From positions 186,001-250,000 of the forward strand of contig NZ_WQLA01000004.1 of NCBI RefSeq assembly GCF_009755275.1: a stretch of DNA of 64,000 nt. Direction: 5' to 3'. How positions within the stretch are numbered: the first letter of the stretch is position 1; each line of letters opens with the position of its first letter. A model generated the notes under the pieces. The model was not told where the DNA came from. It did not search any database and was given only the letters and a program-made list of their open reading frames with translations. Origin of the DNA: Mucilaginibacter aquatilis (GTDB lineage: Bacteria > Bacteroidota > Bacteroidia > Sphingobacteriales > Sphingobacteriaceae). This document shows, one piece after another, positions 46,881 to 56,271 of the stretch. The translations under genes and the position numbers were made by a program.

Positions 46881-47498
46881 TTATTGTGGCTTTTCGGTAA
46901 GGTCTCTTATCATAAAGGCTTCAAATTCCTGGTTAAGCTGTTCGCAACTTTGAATTAACTTATCCGCAATCTCTTTTACCTGCTCACTGTCATCTCCCAG
47001 TACTTTAAGCACTTCAACCAAACCAAGCACATTCGCCAGCGGACGGCGAAGGTCATGTGATTGCTGCTCGGCCAAATTATTAAGTGTCTCTGTCAGGAAA
47101 CGAAGATGTTCTTTACGCGATTCAAATGCAGTAACGTCATGGCCTACCCCAATGACACCGCTAATGATTCCATCGTTATCAATATCTGCTTTATACTCCC
47201 AGTAGGTTATAATATAGCCACCTTTGCCATCCAATTTTCTTAAAGTAGCGGCAAAAGTTTGATCAGGATGTGCAACGCAGCGCTGGTAGGTTTGATAGCT
47301 CGTAGCATGGTCATCCGGGTGCAAGGCTAATGCGGCAGAGCGAACCTCAGATTTGTTGTAAAATGAACTGTGCCGGTTGATGAATAGGTCATTCATGTAA
47401 ATATAGTTGCCCTTGGTATCAATCTTAACCAGATAGAAATTTTTGGATTCAGCAAGCAGCTCAACAGACCTTTCAAAGGAAAAATGTTTAGAAATCAT
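46881..47498 (-). CDS. PAS-domain protein with histidine phosphoacceptor helix, no ATPase domain
   Basis: 205 residues, cytoplasmic. A PAS domain (about 12-130) with the VIGVGHDVTAFE end is followed by a dimerisation/phosphoacceptor helix pair (about 130-195) with an H-box SHDLRRPLANVLGL, His148. A normal kinase would continue with an HATPase_c domain of ~120 residues. Here the frame ends at residue 205, and the 164 bp to GH3 hold no remnant of it. Either it is phosphorylated by another kinase, acts as a dominant partner, or is a decayed kinase. The intact reading frame argues against recent decay. It is a single gene; no response regulator is adjacent. Confidence 0.8.
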   Translation of the reverse strand: MISKHFSFERSVELLAESKNFYLVKIDTKGNYIYMNDLFINRHSSFYNKSEVRSAALALHPDDHATSYQTYQRCVAHPDQTFAATLRKLDGKGGYIITYWEYKADIDNDGIISGVIGVGHDVTAFESRKEHLRFLTETLNNLAEQQSHDLRRPLANVLGLVEVLKVLGDDSEQVKEIADKLIQSCEQLNQEFEAFMIRDLTEKPQ

Positions 47499-47854
47499 AC
47501 GGGGAATGAATCTGCAGTGACTAAAGCAGATAAAAGGTAAAAGTAAGCGTTAATTCATAATTTATCGTTCAAAGTAAAAATTAAAAATCATCAGCTGACA
47601 GATTGTTAATGAACGACTGTTAATATTACCGGTGTATAGCCATAAAATTAACTTAGGACAATTTATTCCCAAGTGATACCGGCAAAAATGTCTTAAACGT
47701 TAAGACTAAATACTGACTGAACATAACACTTTGTGCTAAATCACTATCAATTAGGTTCAGCACCATGTTGAGTGTTTTATTTAAAGTTCGTCCTTTTGCA
47801 AGAGTGGTTAAATTTTGATTATCCGTTTAATAACTATTCTTTCATAAGTAGAAA
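47499..47854. other. Intergenic region upstream of the PAS gene
   Basis: 356 bp without a convincing gene. It contains an inverted repeat GTCTTA-AACGT-TAAGAC (47690-47706) and long-range complementary hexamers CTGAAC (47716-47721) / GTTCAG. A structured leader or small RNA cannot be excluded, but there is no terminator to support one. Confidence 0.3.
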
Positions 47855-50380
47855 TTATTCAAATGTAACTGCGTCAAACACAAATGATGAATTGGCCGCC
47901 AAATCACCATCGAAAACCTCAGATTGATCTAAAAAATACATGTCAAGTGATCCCTTGTTTTTCGCCTCAATTTTGCCACGGTAGGTAAACGTAAAGCTAT
48001 CTCTAACAAGCTTATAAGTTGTCTCAGATAAGTTAATTTTGCCCGGCATAGAGTTTTGTTCCATGCGTGCCGCAGTATTGACAGTATCGCCCCAAATGTC
48101 GTAGGCAAATTTCTTTACCCCAACAATACCGGCAACTACGCTGCCGGAATGAATTCCAATGCGGATATCAAACGTTTTGTCGCCTAAACTTGCTTTACGC
48201 TGGCGTACAAAAGCTGCAATCTCGAGGGCAGCCCTTACAACGTTCTGTGCATGCAGATTATCGGGGCTTGGCAGGCCGCCCACAGCCAAGTATGCATCAC
48301 CAATAGTCTTTATCTTCTCAATACTATGATTGGAAACAGTTTTATCAAAAGCCATAAAGCAAAAGTGTAACTCTGCTACCAACTCCTCAGGGGTAAGTTG
48401 CTGGCTTACGGTAGTAAAGTTTACAAAATCGGTAAACAGAACAGTTACCTCATCAAACAGGCGGGCATTTGCACTTCCCTTCTCTTTTAACTCTTCTGCT
48501 ACGTCTGCAGGAAGAATATTAAGCAACAGATTTTCTGAGCGTTGTTGTTCAAACGAAATCCTTGCATTCGCTTCGCTGATTTCCGCATTTGCTTTAGTAA
48601 GTAACCTGTTTGACCGGCGCTGGTTTATATAGCTTTTACCAATGACCAAAGAAAGCAAAATAAGGCCACCAATACCAGCCATAAATAGTTTGCCTTTGGT
48701 TTGTTGTGCGCTTAGTTCGCTTTTTTGTAGTAGCACCCTTGTTTCGCTTAACTTTTGAGCCTGCCGCGCAGTACTTAATTCCTGTTCTCTGGCTTTGCGC
48801 TTTCCCTGCTCCAGCTCTAAAAAAGCTTGTGTTTTCAGATAGTTCAATTTCTGAAGATCCTTTTCCTTGCTAACCAAAGAAAGCTTTTGCCTGTTAAGCA
48901 ATAAGGCTTGTTGCTGTTGAGTTGCAATAAGTGTTTGGCGGTCCAGTTTGGCTTTCGCTATTTGCTGCTGCAATTTTAAAGAATCTTCGGTATGGAAATG
49001 TTTTGATTCGGCAACTATCTTAATGTACTCCTTGTTATTGTTAACGCGGGCCAAGCTATCCTTTATAGATACATAGCGACTAAAAGCAGCGTAAGCCCTG
49101 GGATAGTCTTTCATTTTTTCAAAAGTCATGCTCAACTCCTGATAAGCTTCCTGATAAAAGTAAGGAGTTGCCTCCTTAGTGTTAGCCGCTAATCGCATTG
49201 ACTCTTCAAGATTATATAATGCGAGTGAATACCGACGGGCAGGGTCAACTCCGGCTTCGGCAAGAACACCATCGGGCGCTTCACGATATATACTGCCGAG
49301 TGTCCCTAAAACGCCAATGTTTTTGCTAGGAAGCGCTTTTTTTAAATAAGTTAAAGCGTTAGTATAATCTTTCTTGGCGTAATAAATCCATGCAATAGTA
49401 TTATATCGGTTGTCCAATTGTTCCTTTGTCGCATCATTTGCCGACAATTTTAAAGCCTCAAGACTTTCTTCCAAAGCTCGGTTATAATTTTTTTGTTGAT
49501 AATGCAGGAGAGAAATCTGATCAAGTAATAACAGCGTGCTTTTTGTGTCTCCGATTTTTTTTACCGTTCGTAAAGCTTCCGTATAATAAGTAAGGGCACG
49601 CAAGGTATCGCCTGTGGCCTGATAGACCGATGCAAGACTTTGATTTAAGCCTGCTGATGAATTATCATCAGGCAGATTACGGCTGAGGGCAACTGCCTGC
49701 TGGTAATACTGCATTGCCGTTTTCAAATCTCTTTTGAGTGACAAATACAGGCCACCAATATTTTGATTGATCCGCCGCATAAAGCTGCGATCGTTTACTT
49801 TAGTAAAACCTGCTAACGCTGCAGCATAATACCGGATAGCCAACGTGTCTCCTTTTGAATAATATGTAGAGCCGATATAAAAATTAACCATTGCTGTGCT
49901 TTTTGTAGATAAATTAGGCAATTTGTATGCCTTCATATAACAACGTTGAGCACGTATATAATCAGCTTCCAGGTAATAATCATACCCTGCTGACAAAAAG
50001 AATTTACAGCGCAGATCAATATCAGCTATAGCTTGCGAACGGGAGAGATACCGTTCTACCGCGGGGTAATCCTTATTGGCAAAGCTTAGCGATCGCATGG
50101 CCTCATAAGTAAGATAAATATATTTTGAAATGCGCAACTTCTCAGCAAGTGCAATACCCTGATGGTAATAATGGCCGGCGTTTGGCAAATTTAACCTTTT
50201 ATAATTATTACCAATGCGTACCAAAAGCACCACTTTGGCAGTGTCTTCCTTACTGATTTGTAGCTGGCTTAGCAAAGAATCAATACGCGCCTGACCTATT
50301 TTTTGTGCGTATGAAAAATTCATAGCGGCTACAAAAAATATCAATAGTAACTTTAGGGAAAGAAAATTGCGATTTAACAA
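47855..50380 (-). CDS. TPR-containing membrane class III adenylate cyclase
   Basis: 841 residues. The start is a TTG at 50380, since a stop lies six codons upstream and the signal peptide (LLIFFVAAMNFSYAQ) begins there. Around ten tetratricopeptide repeats (about 75-430) are followed by a coiled coil (about 470-560), one TM helix (about 567-588) and the cyclase domain (about 630-815). The metal Asp651 (FTDF) and Asp695 (TIGDAY) are present. Substrate residues Lys691 and Asp761 (DIWGDT) match adenylate, not guanylate, cyclases, and the NTAARM Arg is present. It should make cAMP in response to a periplasmic partner bound by the TPRs. No cAMP receptor is in the window. Confidence 0.9.
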   Translation of the reverse strand: MLNRNFLSLKLLLIFFVAAMNFSYAQKIGQARIDSLLSQLQISKEDTAKVVLLVRIGNNYKRLNLPNAGHYYHQGIALAEKLRISKYIYLTYEAMRSLSFANKDYPAVERYLSRSQAIADIDLRCKFFLSAGYDYYLEADYIRAQRCYMKAYKLPNLSTKSTAMVNFYIGSTYYSKGDTLAIRYYAAALAGFTKVNDRSFMRRINQNIGGLYLSLKRDLKTAMQYYQQAVALSRNLPDDNSSAGLNQSLASVYQATGDTLRALTYYTEALRTVKKIGDTKSTLLLLDQISLLHYQQKNYNRALEESLEALKLSANDATKEQLDNRYNTIAWIYYAKKDYTNALTYLKKALPSKNIGVLGTLGSIYREAPDGVLAEAGVDPARRYSLALYNLEESMRLAANTKEATPYFYQEAYQELSMTFEKMKDYPRAYAAFSRYVSIKDSLARVNNNKEYIKIVAESKHFHTEDSLKLQQQIAKAKLDRQTLIATQQQQALLLNRQKLSLVSKEKDLQKLNYLKTQAFLELEQGKRKAREQELSTARQAQKLSETRVLLQKSELSAQQTKGKLFMAGIGGLILLSLVIGKSYINQRRSNRLLTKANAEISEANARISFEQQRSENLLLNILPADVAEELKEKGSANARLFDEVTVLFTDFVNFTTVSQQLTPEELVAELHFCFMAFDKTVSNHSIEKIKTIGDAYLAVGGLPSPDNLHAQNVVRAALEIAAFVRQRKASLGDKTFDIRIGIHSGSVVAGIVGVKKFAYDIWGDTVNTAARMEQNSMPGKINLSETTYKLVRDSFTFTYRGKIEAKNKGSLDMYFLDQSEVFDGDLAANSSFVFDAVTFE

Positions 50381-50569
50381 GGTGCAGAGATTAAATTACC
50401 CCAATATAGGTATTTAACCTCTAAAATGATTAACCTATTTAATTAATATGCAATATCAACTGAATCTGTGTAAGGTTGACTTTTGTCACGTAAATCATGA
50501 AGGATATTCAATTGATGTGCACGATTGGCTTTACCTTCAAAAAATTAAACATCATTGTTTAAATCTTGA

Positions 50570-52603
50570 CTAATTTAAGTTGGCTGTTCCAGTTGTGCCA
50601 TTATCAGGCAGTTGTAAGCTGACTCTCCTATTACCGTAATTAATTTGGAGAGTTCCTCCGGTGTGCGTTGGGTCGCTTGCATAAAATTGACGATTGTTTA
50701 TCATCACCAAGCAGGGCTTACTTACCTCTAACATTTGCACGGTATTAATTTTAACTGCTGATGCCTTGTAAAAAGCCGCCATCACTAAACCATCACTAAA
50801 TTGTATTATCTGGCAATCGGCATTGTTGGCAATGATTTTAAATGCTTTTTCAAACTCTTTGCTTTTGCTTAATGTTTTTGCATTTTCACAATAGCCTACC
50901 GCAAACGCAGTATTTACAGATTTAGCCGGGGCATGCACAATTTTGGCCAGCATAGTGCTGTCGGTAACTTTCGCATCACTCGCCCCACCATCTATACGTT
51001 TCCATGATCCGGTTACCTCCCCTTGCTTTAAATACAACTGCGTAGGTTGTGCAAAATAGTAAGCTAATTTGTTGTGATGCAGCAATTTGGCACCATTGTG
51101 ATAGCCGCTACGCTGATATAACGGTTGTTTTGAATTGTTCATATAAACCTTGCTTTGCAATCGTGATTGATCGACAACGGTAAAAATAGTGTCTGTAACG
51201 TTAGTCCGGTCGACCTCGGCAATCAATGACACCACCAGTCCCTGATGGAAGGCCCAAAACTTTCTTGCTTCAAGCTTTTGACTTTCTGCTTTATTTTTAA
51301 TGGCAAAATCCATTGCCGAAAACCCCGAAGTTGATGAGCCCACACTGCCATTAAATTTTTTTCGTTCAATTACAGCTGCTCCCTTTAAGGTTGTAATACC
51401 CGGTATAGCCGTCCAGTCCCAAACAGGCATAAGGTTAAAATACTCGTTGCCGGTACGCACGTAGTACATATCTCCGCCCCCCAATAATCCTCCCAACAAA
51501 TTTTCGTTATTGATAGATTCGGTTGGATAGGTACGGGTCGATAAAGTTTTTAGGAAGGCGCTGAATTTTGGCTGATGATACACAGCAAAATCAGAATAAG
51601 GAAAATACCGGAAACCGTTTAACGTTAACTTTCCTTGCTGATGCTGCTCCAACTCATGTATGCCAACCGACTGAGGAAAAAGTTGCTTTAAAAACGGCAG
51701 CCATGGTTGTATATCGGCATTGCGAAGCTCATTTTTGCGCACAACTGCCCGGTCAATAGTTCCGGGTACGGTGATAGTGTGGCGCGCCATCCATTGCCAG
51801 CCGTTTATAGCGAACTGCTTTAAAATTTCGAGCTTATCAGCCGGATAGGCCATGTCCGTTTCCATGAATTGCCACGCCAGCCTTATGGATTCGAAAAACA
51901 TGGCCCTACCATATTCATATATTTGCAGACGTGCATAATGCTGGTGAAAGCTAAAATCGGGCTGTATGCCATCACCAGTGGTAATTTTTACTTCATTAAC
52001 TATCAAATCGCGACTGCGCTTCATCAACTCATAATTGCCGGTTAATGCCGCGCGGTGCAAAACCAGGTCGGCGCACCAAATCATGTTGCCACCGGTTGCA
52101 TCTTCATGCAATTTGGTTTGGGCAAGTACGGTCAATGCGTCGTTATAGAGCGCTGGCTGTAACTTACCTCGCGTAAGCACAATAATGTTTCGCATTAATT
52201 GCGGAACACCAACCTCGTTATGCCACCAGTTTGGATTAATGTATTTATGGTCGGTCCAGTTTTGTAGAGCTTGGCTGAGGTTTGCCCACAAAACTCCATT
52301 GCGGTATAAGGTTGATGCCGGATTAGCCCAAGCTAAAACCATATCATTAACGCGGCGTAAATGTGTAAGCGTTTTCCATTGTCCACGCTCTCTGTCGGCG
52401 TAATCAACATCAGGCCACTGTCCGTTTACAAGCTTTGGCCAGCTAGCTATTATATTAGGCAAACCCGCTACCTTATTGTTTGATGTGCTGAGTAAATACC
52501 GGCCGTAACGGTTAAGAATAGTATCAGCCTCTTGTGCAGTTGATTTAGAAGCGATTACACAGAACAACACGATAAGTGCAAGGAGCTGGCCTTTTTTATA
52601 CAT
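50570..52603 (-). CDS. PL8-family polysaccharide lyase
   Basis: 677 residues from ATG 52603; the in-frame TTG at 52612 is less likely. A signal peptide (to about 24, STAQ) is followed by an (alpha/alpha) toroid (about 25-330) and the beta super-sandwich (about 350-660). Family landmarks are NPNWWHNEVG (124-132), TGGNMIW with the likely catalytic Asn173, FHQH with His222, and a Tyr at 229 or 231. The usual QHG/QHT-x3-Y-TGxYG spacing is longer here, so the placement of the Tyr is uncertain. PL8 enzymes cut hyaluronan, chondroitin or xanthan. It is the last gene of the third SusCD operon, with two bases between it and the preceding Gfo/Idh gene if TTG is used. Confidence 0.8.
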   Translation of the reverse strand: MYKKGQLLALIVLFCVIASKSTAQEADTILNRYGRYLLSTSNNKVAGLPNIIASWPKLVNGQWPDVDYADRERGQWKTLTHLRRVNDMVLAWANPASTLYRNGVLWANLSQALQNWTDHKYINPNWWHNEVGVPQLMRNIIVLTRGKLQPALYNDALTVLAQTKLHEDATGGNMIWCADLVLHRAALTGNYELMKRSRDLIVNEVKITTGDGIQPDFSFHQHYARLQIYEYGRAMFFESIRLAWQFMETDMAYPADKLEILKQFAINGWQWMARHTITVPGTIDRAVVRKNELRNADIQPWLPFLKQLFPQSVGIHELEQHQQGKLTLNGFRYFPYSDFAVYHQPKFSAFLKTLSTRTYPTESINNENLLGGLLGGGDMYYVRTGNEYFNLMPVWDWTAIPGITTLKGAAVIERKKFNGSVGSSTSGFSAMDFAIKNKAESQKLEARKFWAFHQGLVVSLIAEVDRTNVTDTIFTVVDQSRLQSKVYMNNSKQPLYQRSGYHNGAKLLHHNKLAYYFAQPTQLYLKQGEVTGSWKRIDGGASDAKVTDSTMLAKIVHAPAKSVNTAFAVGYCENAKTLSKSKEFEKAFKIIANNADCQIIQFSDGLVMAAFYKASAVKINTVQMLEVSKPCLVMINNRQFYASDPTHTGGTLQINYGNRRVSLQLPDNGTTGTANLN

Positions 52604-52614
52604 AAAAAACAAGT

Positions 52615-54000
52615 CTACAATTTGATATCCATTACATTCCCCGACTTGCGGCTTGCCTCGGCCATAAAGCCCATTACATGGCTTTCTATCGATTCATCAA
52701 TAGTTGATGTAAGAAGTGCAGCGTTTTGCTGTGAAACGGCCTGTACAAAGTCACGTGCCAAGAGATGATCGCCACCGCCGTGACCGCTGTTTTTGTATTC
52801 TTCAACATCCTCGGCAACGGGTTTAAATTTGGTTGCTTTGCGGGTACGGAAATCATTTACCACCAGTTCGGTCATATCGCCAACCATATCACCCATTGAT
52901 CCCATTATCCGGGTGCGCCTGTCATGATAGGATGTAAATGCCTCCATCGAAAAATTAGCGGTAACCTGATCTTCAAACTGAATACTGGTAATGTAATGAT
53001 CGGGCTGATCATTATCCATTTTATACACACAGCGACCGTAGTTACTGGTTTTGAGTTTTTCTAACACAGCCGTTTTCTTGTCTGTTACGTTAGCCGGAAT
53101 ATCTAATACTGATATACGCGAACCACGCTCTGCATACTCTTTAATGGCCGAGTAAGGACAATCACGCTCAACGGCGCACTCTACACAGCGAGTACCACTG
53201 TTGGCGGGAGCATTTTGCTTTTTAAACCATTTTAAATCGCCCATGGCCACTATGCTCTTACTTTTCTTATTGATTACCCATTTCATAATATCTAAATCAT
53301 GGCACGACTTAGCTAAAATAATAGGTGTTGTTTGTTTCGAATTGTGCCAGTTACCCCGCACGTACGAGTGCGCCATGTGCGTATGCTCAATAGGTTCAAA
53401 ATGCTGTATGCTGATGACTTCACCAATGGCACCTTTCGCTATTAATTCTTTCATTTTTACAAAATATGGAGCATAGCGTAAAACATGGCATACGGCAACA
53501 ATGCGTCCCGTTTTTTTAGCCATTGCCAATATATCGCGGCATTCCTTTTCGGTTGGGGCTATAGGTTTTTCAAGCAACACATCGTAACCCATTTCAAGCG
53601 CTTTCATGCAGGGGCCGTAGTGCAGGTTATCGGGCGTTGATATAATTACCGCATCGGCAAACTTAGGTCGCTTGAAAACATCCTCCCAGGTATTAAAGCG
53701 GTTTTCGGCGCTTATTTTATGCCTGGCTGCATACTTATCGTTTCGGAAGACATTTGGTTCCGCGACGCCAACAACCTGCATTTCATTTGGAAATTTTGCT
53801 GCAAAATTGCCGTAAACACTGCCGCGGTTGCCCGCACCAAGGGTTATTGCAGTAACAGCCTTTGCCATTGGCGCATGTAACGGATTGTTGGCTATTTGAT
53901 ATTCATACTCGTTTTCAGATATGCGTGCAAGCAGGTCGGAATTAATTACGGTTGCCCCTACCGTAAGTGATAATGATTGTAATAAACGTCGACGGTTCAT
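52615..54000 (-). CDS. Exported Gfo/Idh/MocA-family oxidoreductase
   Basis: 461 residues. The N-terminus MNRRRLLQSLSLTVGA is a Tat-type signal (twin Arg followed by hydrophobic core), so the protein is probably exported folded with its cofactor. The Rossmann domain has LGAGNRGSVYG and the EKP motif (LLEKPIAP); LAKSCHDLDIMKW holds the catalytic Asp/His region. A Cys cluster CVECAVERDC (about 275) is found in many related Bacteroidota proteins and may bind metal. Some Tat-exported relatives are GH109 enzymes that cleave alpha-N-acetylgalactosaminides with NAD+; whether this one does is open. It lies between GH89 and PL8. Confidence 0.82.
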   Translation of the reverse strand: MNRRRLLQSLSLTVGATVINSDLLARISENEYEYQIANNPLHAPMAKAVTAITLGAGNRGSVYGNFAAKFPNEMQVVGVAEPNVFRNDKYAARHKISAENRFNTWEDVFKRPKFADAVIISTPDNLHYGPCMKALEMGYDVLLEKPIAPTEKECRDILAMAKKTGRIVAVCHVLRYAPYFVKMKELIAKGAIGEVISIQHFEPIEHTHMAHSYVRGNWHNSKQTTPIILAKSCHDLDIMKWVINKKSKSIVAMGDLKWFKKQNAPANSGTRCVECAVERDCPYSAIKEYAERGSRISVLDIPANVTDKKTAVLEKLKTSNYGRCVYKMDNDQPDHYITSIQFEDQVTANFSMEAFTSYHDRRTRIMGSMGDMVGDMTELVVNDFRTRKATKFKPVAEDVEEYKNSGHGGGDHLLARDFVQAVSQQNAALLTSTIDESIESHVMGFMAEASRKSGNVMDIKL

Positions 54001-54021
54001 AACTGTAAAGTTTGTTTTTAA

Positions 54022-56271
54022 TTAGTTAGGAAGTTTTTGTGTGGCAAAATCATGTGCCATGCTGTTATAATATTTATTAAACATACTTTGAGATACCTGG
54101 AGAGCATTTCCGCTGGCCTTTTCAGTGTAGGTTTCGTTGCTATTCACCCACTTCCATTCCCAGTTTTTTATACTTTCGTCAAAGGCATCCTGATTAAGCT
54201 CTTTGTTTTCGGCCAGTAATTTCTCAAGGTGAGCAAAGTAGTTTTCCCAACGCGGCTTGTAATAGCCTTTAAGTAACCCTGCCCACTGTTTGCAGGCGTA
54301 CTCGCGCAGGGTGCTGTTTTTATCGCCCCAAAGCGTTATAAGGTTACGGGCGTTTTTTTCGTAAAGCTGTCTCTCGTCTGCTGTAGTACCCCATCTTTTG
54401 GCATCATTAAGCCATTTACCCAATAAAAAATCTTTTCGGGTAAGCAGTAAGGCGTCCATATCCTCAATAAGTTCAATAAAGACACGGCTACTTCTTTTAA
54501 AGGCAGGCATGTTTTTGGCGTTATAATCGGCCACGGCTTTCTGCTGTAAGTAGCTTGCGTAATTAGCCATAAGCTGGCGCGTCAGGTCGACCATATCATA
54601 TTCATACCCGTCATAGCCTTTCAGCAATTCAGCCTCTCCCTGCAACAGCTTCCACGCCTTTAATAGCTCCGTATTGCTATAAGGGAAACGCGTAGTTACA
54701 CCTCTGGTATTGCGCTTAAGTGTGGGCCGTGCACAAACAATTGATTCCGGACCACCATTGGTTAAGGTATCATTATAAACGGTACGCCGTAAAATTTGCC
54801 AGGCTTTGAGCGCACTATCGGTTACTTTGCCGTAACGCCGCTTAACATAACCGGTAAGCCATTCATCTACGTTGATGGGCTCATTGCGCCAGGTGTTATC
54901 GGTCATGAGCTCATACATTACCGGGTTTTGTTCTATGCCCTCCGGGGTTAGGCCAATACCAATCATGTTACCAGCTTTGGGGTTTGTTAAAGCTCTAGCA
55001 GGCTCAGTGGCAACCACGTCCATTACGCCCTGTAAGGATATGTTACCGCCAAAATTGCTTAACATGTTCCATAACCAGGGTTTGCCATAATAGCTTTGGG
55101 TTTGCTGCCAAAGCGGGTGCCGTTCGCTCCACAAATCAAGCACCATCATTTTATCATTAGGCACAGCGTTCAGTAGCGCCTTTATTTGTTTGGTTTGCCA
55201 AAACTTGGCCGAAAAATGGAACAGCCAGCCCTGCATTACCCATACGGCTTTAGGGTCGGCTCCGGCCATGGACTCGTATACCTTTTTGCTGATATTGTTT
55301 AAGTACAAGGAATCATTTGAAGGCGGGCGATTCTCGTTAAAGGTATCGGCCGAATAATAATGATTGGTACCATAAGCTTTGGTTTGCTCCTGAATAAATG
55401 CCCGGCCAATTTGTGCAAACATGGGGTCATCGGGCGAAAGCAGGTACACATCAGGAAACTTGCCATTCCAGCTTGTTACATTAAGTTTGGCATTTGGGAA
55501 CTTGTTTTTAAACGACGGCGGCACATGCCCGGTAAAGGCAGGCAGTATAGGGGTCATACCTAATGACCGCTCACGAGCAAGTATTTTCTTCTGTAACTCC
55601 TCATGACGCTTCATCCAGTCTAATGGCAACGGACCGCCCCAGCCATCAAGGTTACCCATCCAAAACCAGCTAAAATAAGCAGGGCCACTAAAAAAGCTTG
55701 CAAGCTCCTTATCACTAAAACCGAGGTTATTATAAACCCTTTTATGGATGATGTTTTGCCCTGTTACCGCCAGCGGTATATTAATACCGTTCATGGCCAT
55801 CCAGTCAATCTCCCATTCCCAACGTTTCCAATCCCACCAGCTCATGGTATAATTGAAAGTACAGTAATTAAGGTAATAGCGATGGTTGTAGGGCGTGTTT
55901 TTTATGATTTTAGATTTGACGACAGGTAGCGGCAAGCTTAGCTTGGTGTTTGAACCATTCCAGGTGATTTGGCAGTTAGCCACATTTTTAAGATAGTAGT
56001 TAAATGCGCTGGCCACGGCAACCGGCGTATTTCCACGCAATACTATTTTGCTTCCACGGCTTTCAATCTCAAACACATCTTTGCTGTTATGTGGCGCAAT
56101 GTGCTCAACCACAAAATGTGACGAGTATCCTGGCAGCATGCGCTCAATTAAATTTAACGACGCCTGCGGATTAAAGCCACTATGGCCCAACGTTGGTTGG
56201 GCCTTAAGTGCGTTTGCACAAACGGCAAACAGCAAAAATGTAATTTGGATAATTAAACGTTTTACTTTCAT
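54022..56271 (-). CDS. GH89 alpha-N-acetylglucosaminidase
   Basis: 749 residues from ATG 56271, which overlaps the TGA of the upstream gene by one base (TGATG), indicating translational coupling. A signal peptide (to about 24, ALKAQ) is followed by the NAGLU N-terminal domain (about 30-125), the TIM barrel (about 125-460) and the all-helical C-terminal domain. Conserved stretches include YYLNYCTFNYTMSWWDW, the DTFNE motif with one catalytic Glu and DLWSE with a likely second. The family removes terminal alpha-1,4-linked GlcNAc, as in heparan sulfate or gastric mucin. It is expected in the periplasm. Confidence 0.93.
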   Translation of the reverse strand: MKVKRLIIQITFLLFAVCANALKAQPTLGHSGFNPQASLNLIERMLPGYSSHFVVEHIAPHNSKDVFEIESRGSKIVLRGNTPVAVASAFNYYLKNVANCQITWNGSNTKLSLPLPVVKSKIIKNTPYNHRYYLNYCTFNYTMSWWDWKRWEWEIDWMAMNGINIPLAVTGQNIIHKRVYNNLGFSDKELASFFSGPAYFSWFWMGNLDGWGGPLPLDWMKRHEELQKKILARERSLGMTPILPAFTGHVPPSFKNKFPNAKLNVTSWNGKFPDVYLLSPDDPMFAQIGRAFIQEQTKAYGTNHYYSADTFNENRPPSNDSLYLNNISKKVYESMAGADPKAVWVMQGWLFHFSAKFWQTKQIKALLNAVPNDKMMVLDLWSERHPLWQQTQSYYGKPWLWNMLSNFGGNISLQGVMDVVATEPARALTNPKAGNMIGIGLTPEGIEQNPVMYELMTDNTWRNEPINVDEWLTGYVKRRYGKVTDSALKAWQILRRTVYNDTLTNGGPESIVCARPTLKRNTRGVTTRFPYSNTELLKAWKLLQGEAELLKGYDGYEYDMVDLTRQLMANYASYLQQKAVADYNAKNMPAFKRSSRVFIELIEDMDALLLTRKDFLLGKWLNDAKRWGTTADERQLYEKNARNLITLWGDKNSTLREYACKQWAGLLKGYYKPRWENYFAHLEKLLAENKELNQDAFDESIKNWEWKWVNSNETYTEKASGNALQVSQSMFNKYYNSMAHDFATQKLPN

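Noticed and set aside
47690..47760. Small RNA upstream of the PAS gene
   Set aside because: Some complementary arms are present, but no promoter-terminator pair; kept only as an intergenic note.
50400..50569. Regulatory repeat near the cyclase start (ATAGGT ... ACCTAT)
   Set aside because: Arms are only 6 bp in AT-rich DNA with loose spacing; likely chance.
50570..52603. Xanthan utilisation locus
   Set aside because: PL8 includes xanthan lyases, but the neighbours (GH89, EEP) do not fit xanthan and no GH9 or GH88 is present.
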